From a virus: 46,775 bases of DNA. The notes under the pieces are model-generated. The model was given only the letters and a program-made list of their open reading frames with translations, had not been told where the DNA came from and ran no database searches. The stretch lies in IMG/VR virus record IMGVR_UViG_3300019776_000294, positions 1 to 46,775 of that record, one strand, 5' to 3'. Of this stretch, positions 40,801 to 44,712 are shown in pieces; the stretch's first letter is position 1; each line of letters starts with the position of its first letter. The position numbers and the translations under genes are program-made.

Positions 40801-42248
40801 CACTGGTCAATATGTCGCAGCCGGTGATGATGACCGGCCCGTACCTGTCGCAGTTTGGTGTGGGCCTGGCCACAAAATCCATGGCCAAGGCTTTGCCGTT
40901 CGCTATGGGCAAGAAGCAGATCACCGACACCGAATTGCGCGCCGCTCTCAAGCGGGCCAGCCAAGAGGGCATTGTGGATGCTCAGGAGATTTTCCACCTG
41001 TACAGCATGGGGTCACAGAATGTGGCCGCGGGCTTGGCCAGCACGTTGTCAAAACTTCCAGGCGTGGGCAAGTCGATCAAAGCCGGTAGCGAAAGCGCGC
41101 GGGCACGCATCAACGGGTTCTTGACCTTGTGGGGTTCCATGTTTGCGGTAGCCGAGGGTTTCAACCGCAAGTTGACATTCTTGGCCGCTTGGGACATTGC
41201 CAAGGCAAACGGCGAGAAGAATCCCTACGGTTTTGCTGTGCGGGCTGTGAACGAGACGCAGGGCATTTACAACAAGGCCAACCGCCCGAACTGGGCACGC
41301 AGCGCAACGGGTCGCACCATCATGACGTTCAAGCAGTTCAGCCTGATGTACGTCGAACTGCTGTCACGCATGTGGAAGAAAGGCGGGCCAGAGGGTAAGC
41401 GTGCTGCACTCATCATGCTGGCCGTGTTGATGCTGGCCGCAGGTGAAGATGGTTTGCCGTTCGCTCAGGATCTGGACGATCTGATTGACACCATCGGTCA
41501 ATTGTTCGGCCTGGACACCAACATGAAGCGCAACAAGCGCCGCGTGGCACATGAGATTTTGGGCAAGCAAATGGGCGATCTGTTCCTGCATGGTGCATCT
41601 TCCATGTTGCCGTTGGATTTTGCCGGTCGTCTTGGTCTGGGTAACTTGATCCCCGGCACCGGCCTGCTGAAACCCAGCGATGCAGACATTCGCGGTCGAC
41701 AAGTGGCTGAGGTGTTTGGCCCCACGGCGGGCATGGCCACCCAGATTGGTGACGCCTACGATGCTGTGTCAGAAGGTAACCCAGGCAAGGGCGTGCAGAA
41801 CATGATGCCCAAGGCCATCAAGGATGTGATGGCAGCAGGCGAGATGGCCAAGAAAGGCTATGCCACCGACGCCAAGGGCCGCAAGGTGGTGGACGTGGAG
41901 AAGTCAGACGCAGCCATCAAAGCGATTGGTTTTCAGCCTACCAAGGTAGCGCAGGAAACCCGCAAGACCATGCCCATCTATCAGGACATCGCACTCCAAA
42001 AGCGTACTGAAACCAGCATCGTGAATCAGTGGGTTCGTGGTCTGGCTGACAACGACATGGAAATGGCAAAAGCGGCTGAGAAGCGGCTGGATGCCTGGAA
42101 CCGTGACAACCCTGGCACGCCTATCAGGATTTCGCCAGACCAGTTGCGCGCGCAGGCCCGCCTGATGGTGACCGACAAGGACACCCGCTTGCTCAAGTCG
42201 GTCCCAAGGGAAATGCGGGCGCGGGTTGGGCTAGACCTGGCAGATTAA
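28818..42248 (+). CDS. Giant polyvalent virion protein (SLT, N6-MTase, SNF2 helicase, HExxH protease, PLxRFG)
   Basis: 4,476 aa, 29 percent of the window, uninterrupted. Domains in order: lytic transglycosylase, residues 60-190 (catalytic Glu86 in AQESGYG, QGAGQIMPGTF); hydrophobic Ala/Gly helices, about 355-540, for membrane passage; Pro/Glu/Gln linkers, 540-770; small polyvalent-associated domains, about 860-930, 1028-1115 and 1160-1308; N6-adenine methyltransferase, about 1435-1650 (VLEPSVGSGNFFG near 1539, NPPF 1606-1609); SNF2-like helicase, about 2220-2990 (Walker A GAGKT 2236-2240, DEMH 2398-2401, QREGRIIRRGN near 2945); metallopeptidase, about 3310-3490 (HETAH 3388-3392); PLMRFG at 3794-3799, the motif naming the PLxRFG family; C-terminal helical LPD38-like region, about 4070-4476. 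Polyvalent proteins are packaged and injected with the DNA to open the cell wall and protect the incoming genome from restriction. All catalytic motifs look intact. Confidence 0.88.
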   Translation: MDSNQDFGSILRNSNGLSPEGQQQEGLGSLLNQSPYISQQPQATPSAGGGRSTKGSLDPAFVDSIAAKEGLSDTQKRVMNALLAQESGYGRNARTSVDGAQGAGQIMPGTFQRYAKPGEDINDTAHNLAVMSRIVKDAGTKFGDDPAKIATAYFSGDGNVNQGSGSAWKNDRADGNGKRVSSYVADVLGRVGEVPPTQAQAANQAPDLSKAPKWADVEAKPAFKALPAEKQAEAKAAYFDYWIAPHSGERAEELRGKFLAPASTDRTAMQVAGDTAVQLAEGVNTIFGAVPNLVAPEGRVAKFFNDNAETWRKNQSPQIQQRSENASKAIDKAGEDGVISQIAEAASQYFNDPGLAARFVTTNLPSMIPGIGAMKVAQAAALARGASAAKAASVATTAAGGVNAVLNAGGARGEAFEDIKNTLIKQGYTPEQAEIQAIADSRIVAAIGGAAGFASGKMGLEKALSGAAGAGGIRAGAGALAKELAGEQIEEVAPKIATNMQAQAYDKRSALKDVGRTIVETGIGSAPGAAFAGVAEGRKATLTPDGRLEEVPEAKAPAPAPEPTPNPTPEPVADQDAVNFAKARYQQLREKQDGKTETVATDDGMADQETAGAGLSPTEQQEFDGLKQAANDPAAIRTLYGLDQETTTESTPNVETQGQDQADGPAPGTDASLPDGRPEGTAPEQEPAAEATAPQEDVSNAVGIPEQQDEVTPNLAERSEGELRQQLRDANDRGVQRQISEELARRKAEAEQAVEQVAETAPPKTEKESKQRKALDRIAKGTAYFGKQSKAQEWVEANGLTDTHTVEKDASGANKWNIVAKKEDANGTQATETQQAAQEGQAAPSAEQPVTKRVDGNQRNSEPMQELLGFKVGDTGLKVKNRTFPNVTIEALFTRTLPGFAEPSNMARVRTHAGGINDVLVEDLIRSEPVENSMGQITDGKLFAKPKTEKAAKQAKKATAMREKADRIESAGGDKQVVQSLRDQAERDAPTGKQDLQVDVSKSQEKIDTSAEPVQETTTTDQFANNKLFTADKVAAARARMKSKLGTLNSGLDPELMVDGVTIAGAYIESGVRTFSEYSKAMIGDFGDKIRPYLRSFYEGVRHYPGLDTKGMSTPAEIDLMESQGTAEHTKPAPGTEAAVGEVVKAPKKTKERKPTDIRLKDDYGVAHIDGYDGNGEGSSGPVKAQFLKDTQAYMRDVSLKLQDSGFVPATTKNGKALKAVSVNESGVAGSGDVMLSMFHPEMGAGIYITIGGTAIRGAVPTTTSGISVMMRVTKQGDPYGGDQNRWLPVNLSSTELADLAVQTVQKNPIVKSDAKVQNQTTANDTQESQNASPVQAEPVSKGTASQDQENASTGNGDSKPVGTGVAADGAGSNQVGGVPASTGEPGGTGAQRTDSGRNEPPVKLGESGSDGADTKPTSSNDDHVIDAEEIGKGGLAKKYKDNIAAIKILKALGAEGRVATPDERKALAKYVGWGAMKGAFDAFNKSWAKQHAELKELLTDAEFKAAKASTLDAHYTSPIAVGAMYDAMTRLGFKGGRVLEPSVGSGNFFGMMPRDMRNASQLFGVELDSLTARLAQALYPKAKIAHSGFEDFDIPAEYFDAVVGNPPFGSQTVIDKDRSPYSGFSVHNYFLAKAIDKLRPGGIMQVVVSHNFMDAVDGRTRKWIGERATLIGAVRLPDTAFKENAGTEVVTDILIFQKNDPNAVQVDNAGEWQAVVDQVNTNPKTGEPAKHKVNEFFAKNTDMVLGTPSAGGTMYTANQYTVTGNGDLKAQLADWVKSLPEGVFDNIDRKADSAVIDMAVPDGVKVGSFYVDGAGKVMQRGPDVMGNKTANEWTPKNQTAPKRMRGMIALRDLLRTQMRLERSLDSTTDDIEANRAEMNKQYDAFLKEFGHLNSTTNRGLFMDDTESQLLQALEFDYDKGISKATADKEGIDQKPPSAVKADIFKRRVAFPPQDFLTVSNAKDALLASLNYRGKVDGAYMAEVYNKPMAEIVKELGDVVFEDPQAGIVTADEYLSGDVKTKLAEAQAAAQDDAKFKRNVKALETVIPKDKKPSEISVGIGASFVPAELYQQFVKEITGAGAVAHYMKATGQWLIDFNGQADPALNVGKYGTEDLDARALFQLAMLGKGAVVKKTFRNVDGSTTTVVLEKETEAARSKQNAIKDEWKKWIWADAARANQVATIYNDTMNRLVDRKFDGLHLTFPGMNPAISLLNHQKNGVWRGLQSYQVLYDHVVGAGKTFEMATLAMEMRRLGIARKPLFVVPNHLTLQWRSEFTRLYPGSNILAATPEDFAKDKRERMFSKIITGDWDAVVIGHSSLKKIGLPEETERAVLQEQIDEISQAIEDMKRTRGDRNITRDMEVIKKNLEAKMKDKMAAIGKRSKVVTFDELGVDAMFVDEMHEFKNLTYNSTMDRNPGMGNPAGSGKAFDMFVKTRWLFDTFGQKTPFITATGTPVSNSLVEMYNMQRYMQYPTMKQKGLHVFDAWAKQFGSVESVYEVAPSGSGYRQSSRFAKFTNLPGLMSLYNSFADTVTLDDLKAQEEAQGKRFPVPKMVGGRPVLVVAKRSPAVAERMGVPMAELNEDGSVKFEADPSQEVRITQDDKTQKWTAKVGDLTIGNNFDTEQDAKLKIVEKALTPKVSVDPGSILGRFANLRQLTKQSKGKINALSLTGEANKMGLDYRLIDPRAADFPGSKINMAVNNMMDVYKKWAKDKGTQLVFCDMSIPLSARAAYGSKERRLYVRGDGDTIEMKRGTLHAATGHEDLPFFVVPTGEKESKVFHIYDAASGAYITPGGKTKAGAIEKASEIIADDEKRAKWIGRRESVGEIGQTDIDEFNNENDVETEGIAFFGAEDIAGMSGSAQFSVYDDIKAKLVAKGVPEREIAFIHDYDTPTAKDKLFKQVKAGDVRFLLGSTPKMGAGTNVQDLLVGLHHIDAPWRPSDLEQREGRIIRRGNKLYERDPQGFEVFIGRYATEQTYDTRRWQILEHKARGIEQLRNFDGTINEIDDIDGEAANSADMKAAASGDPLILEETKLRNEVRRLEQLQASHADEVLAMTRRATDQKEYASKHGPAKVQELKELIAETAKHKLDKDGWAPVRVDGQLHGEKESAAKAITDTTSVVRAGLAESVMIRYRGVEFEVTYSHGRLAADSPTGSIGTWAAAEPFSASGFIQRMKNYVDRLPAIQDDVKERIKKAEHDSVALLAQAKQPFAQAADLDKAREDYKGVQRALMSKGPAVPENQKPLVAKGMENQKAALKAAGFGEALGEFLGGESVTPKRNAKDDNSKNDDTDAGQADNSPDTVRAIGMLERRFGGDYLVSHPVEGWSTNGTASVAPIAQAFGSKVVGYKVRAGLEKADTWGMAGSNGTQAVGHIFLNVSTNRPHLAILGHETAHEMRKRRPDLYAKLSDAIESYVDKDKYSNKFRNSKVGRGSLWAGMTPDQVEDSIQEEFIGEVLSDGFMDTNFWRALGQKNKQLLAQVWAFVGKILGKVLGKDGTGYTKRTEQYLTDYAKVMQIAGEVMAEYGMNPGGMGKAMGVPTTPEEPTFNRKDDTVRRVQNNLLQFFGNRDKVPSLKTFGAYDKTLSTQFHKALKDKHYGKVFGLVNAMQNEVSLTSIRPAELAPGVLPRVDDVKSAFMQMVKGKKSDSNLTAAADAIFAGTLDGNNVMSGKVWSDDELKGMGLNDTGIALYRQARAAIDASLDEVAAAEAYAMAQGFVPKAMRRAIIDAPANAEELVTSEIQKQITMLDKAIKAAEKMGAEQQAAELSAARNNYKSTLRQVEKIFITAKNLKAAGYAPLMRFGKYTVTVQAIDPDSGRVAKDENGDSITLFYGQFETESEAQAVRAQMDQRYAGQDDVRVSAGTKSTTSHELYAGVSPETLALFAESIGADTAMRKYIELAMNERSALKRRLERKGTRGYSEDLPRVLSNFITSNGRFAAQRYYLRDLNNAIKYIPKENGDVIDEANALKKFMTDPNDPAAPVSSVMFAWFLGGSVAAALVNMSQPVMMTGPYLSQFGVGLATKSMAKALPFAMGKKQITDTELRAALKRASQEGIVDAQEIFHLYSMGSQNVAAGLASTLSKLPGVGKSIKAGSESARARINGFLTLWGSMFAVAEGFNRKLTFLAAWDIAKANGEKNPYGFAVRAVNETQGIYNKANRPNWARSATGRTIMTFKQFSLMYVELLSRMWKKGGPEGKRAALIMLAVLMLAAGEDGLPFAQDLDDLIDTIGQLFGLDTNMKRNKRRVAHEILGKQMGDLFLHGASSMLPLDFAGRLGLGNLIPGTGLLKPSDADIRGRQVAEVFGPTAGMATQIGDAYDAVSEGNPGKGVQNMMPKAIKDVMAAGEMAKKGYATDAKGRKVVDVEKSDAAIKAIGFQPTKVAQETRKTMPIYQDIALQKRTETSIVNQWVRGLADNDMEMAKAAEKRLDAWNRDNPGTPIRISPDQLRAQARLMVTDKDTRLLKSVPREMRARVGLDLAD

Positions 42249-42250
42249 TT

Positions 42251-42280
42251 CACGGGCTGATCTATGTTGGTCGGCCCGTG
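42251..42280 (+). other. Hairpin after giant gene
   Basis: CACGGGCTGA / TCGGCCCGTG pair over ten bases (one G-U) with a 10-base loop. No T run follows, so it is at best a weak or factor-dependent terminator, or an RNA-stabilising hairpin at the end of the late operon. Confidence 0.4.
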
Positions 42281-42304
42281 TCGGATGCTTGGTGTGTAAA
42301 TAAT

Positions 42305-42319
42305 TCACAAATTTTGTGA
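42305..42319. promoter_or_regulatory. Perfect 15-base palindrome before moron gene
   Basis: TCACAAA-T-TTTGTGA, two perfect 7-base arms around one base, the same geometry as the palindrome at 474-488 but a different sequence. A hairpin GGCTGAACC-TT-GGTTTAGCC (42321-42340) follows. Likely a regulator site for the secreted-protein gene. Confidence 0.45.
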
Positions 42320-42376
42320 TGGCTGAACCTTGGTTTAGCCATGAAAATCATGATTTCAATCAACACTGACTCCACC

Positions 42377-42748
42377 ATGAAAAAGATTATTTTCTCCGCA
42401 TGCTTTGTGTTTTCTTTGAGTGCTTTTGGAAATGAGTCATCCAATGTTTTGGCAACCAAGGAAGGTCGATATGTCCTTGGCAGTGTTGAAACCGGTGGTG
42501 GTGGTGTAAACACAAAAAAGCTGTATCTTTTGGACACCGCAAACGGACAAGTTTGGCATCAAGGCTGCATCACTTGGGATAAGGATGACAAATGCACCTC
42601 AACAGGATTGAGGCCAGTTGGCCTGAGTGATGGGGCTGGAGGACGAGTTTTTGACAACGCGGAAGCCTGGAGCTATGCCAATGATCTTGGTAAGGTGATT
42701 CGTGAATCTGAACGCAATGGTCAAAAAACAAACCCATTGAAGAAATAG
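42377..42748 (+). CDS. Small secreted protein, probable lysogenic-conversion (moron) gene
   Basis: 123 aa from ATG 42377, chosen because it begins the signal peptide MKKIIFSACFVFSLSAFG; an upstream in-frame ATG at 42341 would place 12 residues before it. The signal is cleaved probably after AFG-N. The mature part is about 105 residues with short beta stretches (GRYVLGSVETGGGGV, KKLYLLDTANGQVWHQGC) and two Cys that could form a disulphide. It is more AT-rich than the phage and lies alone between the end of the late operon and the integrase, with its own palindrome upstream. This is the usual place for genes expressed from the prophage. Function unknown. Confidence 0.65.
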   Translation: MKKIIFSACFVFSLSAFGNESSNVLATKEGRYVLGSVETGGGGVNTKKLYLLDTANGQVWHQGCITWDKDDKCTSTGLRPVGLSDGAGGRVFDNAEAWSYANDLGKVIRESERNGQKTNPLKK

Positions 42749-42752
42749 TCAA

Positions 42753-43778
42753 TCACCCCCCAAACTGCCCATGCCCAGCCTTGTGCAGATCCACTGCACG
42801 AAGCTGGGTGTAGCGTTTGAGCATTTTCCAGTCACGGTGGCCTGAGACGATGGCCACTTGCTCGATGCGAAAGCCCTGTTCAAACAACCGGCTGACACCC
42901 TCATGGCGCAGGTCATGAAACCGCAAACCCTTGATGCCCAGGGCATGGCACGCGCGCGGGAAGATAGAACTGATGGTGCCGCCTTTCTGTGGAAAGATCA
43001 GTTCACCCAGCCTAGCCTGTCGCTTGACGATGGCAAATGAGTCGCCCAACAGTGGCACCTCCTGATCGTTGCCTTCTTTCTGGTTGGGGTGTTTGCGATC
43101 CCGTATCAGGATGGTCCTGTCCTGTTCGTTCAGGTCATCCCAGCGTAGGCGCATGATTTCGTCTAGGCGCATGGCAGTGAGCACGGCAAACTGGATGATG
43201 TCGCGCATGGGCAGTTTGCTGTGCTTGTCAAAGTAGTCACACAACCGGTCCAGTTCATCGGTGGTGGGGCGCCGGTCGCGCTCTTTGGCTTTGGTGCTGA
43301 CCTTGATGTGTTTCAGGTAGGCGCGGGCCGTGGTGAAAATCTCGGTGCTGACGGGGATCTTCCAGATTTGGCGGGCCGTCTTGTAAATGCCCCCCAGGTA
43401 GGTGAGGTCAATGGCGATGGTGACACCGCCAGCACCTTCCCGCATTCGTTCTTTGACGTACTGGATCAGGCGGTCGTCAGTCAGCTTGTCAAGCGTGAGG
43501 TGGCCAAGGTTGCCCTCAATGGATTTCAGGACAGCGGCCTTGTTTCGGCCAAAGGTGACGTGTGAAAGTTCGGTGCGGTATCGGTCAATCAGGCTGGACA
43601 ATGTGACCTTTTCCAAGTCTCGCCCATCCACATAGGTGCCCGAGTCGATTGCGAATTCGGTTTTGGTGGCCCACTTCTTGGCCAGTGCAAGGGTGGGAAA
43701 ATTGGCGCTGATAGAGTTGTGGCCCTTACGGCGAATCTGGGCGCGGAACCCGTCTCCGACCTTTGTAAAAGATGCCAT
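42753..43778 (-). CDS. int: Tyrosine recombinase integrase
   Basis: 341 aa on the minus strand; ATG at 43778 with AAAGGAC upstream. Arm-binding N-terminus (SAFTKVGDGFRAQIRRKG-like), core-binding helices (70-150), and a catalytic domain with Arg204 (TAMRLDE), Lys229 (RDRKH), His288 and Arg291 (FHDLRH), His314 (SGHRDW) and the nucleophile Tyr323 (KRYTQL). All residues needed for strand exchange are present, so the phage is temperate and integration-competent. Four copies of a GGTGCA word in the region just upstream are candidate arm-type sites. It is the most downstream gene of the leftward block. Confidence 0.93.
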   Translation of the reverse strand: MASFTKVGDGFRAQIRRKGHNSISANFPTLALAKKWATKTEFAIDSGTYVDGRDLEKVTLSSLIDRYRTELSHVTFGRNKAAVLKSIEGNLGHLTLDKLTDDRLIQYVKERMREGAGGVTIAIDLTYLGGIYKTARQIWKIPVSTEIFTTARAYLKHIKVSTKAKERDRRPTTDELDRLCDYFDKHSKLPMRDIIQFAVLTAMRLDEIMRLRWDDLNEQDRTILIRDRKHPNQKEGNDQEVPLLGDSFAIVKRQARLGELIFPQKGGTISSIFPRACHALGIKGLRFHDLRHEGVSRLFEQGFRIEQVAIVSGHRDWKMLKRYTQLRAVDLHKAGHGQFGG

Positions 43779-43842
43779 ACACGTCCTTTCGGTGCAATTT
43801 TGGTGCAGTGAAGTTGATAAACACAGGTAGTATCAAGTAATG

Positions 43843-43857
43843 TTGAGTAAAAATCAA
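43843..43857. promoter_or_regulatory. Operator-like palindrome, copy G
   Basis: TTGAGTAAAAATCAA, one mismatch to TTGAG-N5-CTCAA, 65 bases upstream of the integrase start. It puts integrase under the same regulator as the two main operons. Confidence 0.45.
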
Positions 43858-43870
43858 GTTGGCTGGACAT

Positions 43871-43891
43871 ACGGAAAAGATCCATTTCCGT
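43871..43891. promoter_or_regulatory. Inverted repeat upstream of integrase
   Basis: ACGGAAA (43871-43877) and TTTCCGT (43885-43891), perfect 7-base arms around 7 bases. Possible excisionase or regulator site. Confidence 0.4.
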
Positions 43892-44003
43892 TTAAGAAAA
43901 CTCAATGGAGACTGTCTACAGCCCCCATGATGGATTGGACTGAATAGTTAATGTTTATGCGGGTTCCAAGAGGTTTGGTGCAAATTTTGGTGCACAGAAA
44001 TTC

Positions 44004-44210
44004 TCAACTTTCCGCGCGCATCTTGTCCAACGCTTCGGCAACGTCTCGCACATCTGCGGTAAGTGGCTTACCGGCCAGCTTTACGGGGAAGTCACCGCGG
44101 GCGCGCATGTTGTAGCCGGTCTGTGTGGCTACGCCGATGGCCTCGCACACCTGGTCGAAGGACAAACGCGGTTTGTTGTAGATGGCCATGAGCATGAAGT
44201 CAGTACGCAT
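44004..44210 (-). CDS. PrtN-like small regulator
   Basis: 68 aa from ATG 44210 (MRTDFMLMAIYNKPRLSFDQ), with a GAAAGAG ribosome site. An in-frame TTG at 44225 is less likely. The start TxFLLMAxY, the Cys in QVCEAIG, and the end with LTADVRDVAEALDKMR are the layout of the pyocin activator PrtN family: small helix-turn-helix or excisionase-fold proteins that activate late pyocin or phage genes. Here it lies directly upstream of integrase in the leftward block, so it could be either an excisionase-like directionality factor or an activator of the phage's own promoters. Resemblance is by pattern only. Confidence 0.6.
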   Translation of the reverse strand: MRTDFMLMAIYNKPRLSFDQVCEAIGVATQTGYNMRARGDFPVKLAGKPLTADVRDVAEALDKMRAES

Positions 44211-44221
44211 GTTTCGCTCTT

Positions 44222-44425
44222 TCAAAACGGGATGCAGTCATAGCGCCACTCAGGGCACCCGGTCTTTTGCACTTCTGGTGGTGGCTTGACGCCATTGGCC
44301 AGCTTGCAGCCTGAGTCCCAAAAGTGTTCGCAGCTCTCGCATGATTTTTTCTGCAGCACTTGCCCCCAGTGTTCCATTTCACGGCGGGCACATGCGATCT
44401 TCACTTCGATTTCAGCGGGGCTCAT
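44222..44425 (-). CDS. Cysteine-rich small phage protein
   Basis: 67 aa, ATG 44425 in an ATGA overlap with the gene upstream. Residues: Cys12, Cys29, Cys32, Cys40, Cys57, Cys64. The pattern CxxC-x7-C-x16-C with the local sequence KSCESCEHFWDSGCKLA and a final CPEWRYDC suggests a zinc- or iron-binding knuckle. Similar Cys-rich small proteins occur in early phage operons and are unnamed. It may bind DNA or a host protein. Function unknown. Confidence 0.65.
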   Translation of the reverse strand: MSPAEIEVKIACARREMEHWGQVLQKKSCESCEHFWDSGCKLANGVKPPPEVQKTGCPEWRYDCIPF

Positions 44426-44712
44426 GCCGTGATCTCCTTGTCGGTGGTGGTGGTCTGTGTCGGGGAGGGTGGGTCGATCTTGCGCAACCAGTCTTGGGCA
44501 AAGTCAACCAGGCCAAGCGGTACGAAGGGGCGATCAGCCGGATTCAATGCACGCTGGGCGTATTCAGCCTCACAGCGCCAGATTCGGCCCAACTGTGGGC
44601 ACTCATAAACCAACTGCTTCACTTTGACAATCAGGCCGATGTTGGGGCTTTTTTCGCCAGTCATTCCATTGATGACCACAGCCATGTCACCTGCTTTGAT
44701 GGGTTCTTTCAT
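44422..44712 (-). CDS. Hypothetical small phage protein
   Basis: 96 aa, ATG 44712 in an ATGA overlap with the helicase stop. The N-terminal 60 residues look like a small SH3-like beta barrel (AGDMAVVINGMTGEKSPNIGLIVKVKQL). Residues 60-80 are a short helix pair, and the C-terminus is a Pro/Thr-rich tail (SPTQTTTTDKE). An SH3-like domain fits a nucleic-acid- or protein-binding accessory to the adjacent helicase, but no named family is recognised. Confidence 0.6.
   Translation of the reverse strand: MKEPIKAGDMAVVINGMTGEKSPNIGLIVKVKQLVYECPQLGRIWRCEAEYAQRALNPADRPFVPLGLVDFAQDWLRKIDPPSPTQTTTTDKEITA

Larger units (their letters stand above)
43787..43994. repeat. Four direct repeats of TTTNGGTGCA-like word
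   Basis: TTTCGGTGCA (43787-43796), TTTTGGTGCA (43798-43807), GTTTGGTGCA (43973-43982), TTTTGGTGCA (43985-43994). They form two pairs, 11-12 bases within a pair and about 187 bases between pairs, all in one orientation. Candidate integrase arm-type binding sites or a duplicated attachment core. Confidence 0.5.
43779..44003. other. Non-coding region upstream of integrase (possible attP)
   Basis: 225 bases without a gene, holding four GGTGCA repeats, an operator-like palindrome (43843-43857), an inverted repeat (43871-43891) and an AT-rich centre. In temperate phages the attachment site usually lies next to int, so attP is likely here or just downstream of int. No tRNA-like core can be recognised. 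Confidence 0.4.

Noticed and set aside
42251-42280. Rho-independent terminator after the giant gene
   Set aside because: The hairpin is good but no T run follows, so I list it only as a hairpin.
43891-44007. Further operator-like sites near integrase (TTTAAGAAAACTCAA at 43891, CACAGAAATTCTCAA at 43993)
   Set aside because: Only the CTCAA half is conserved; the left arms have two or more mismatches.
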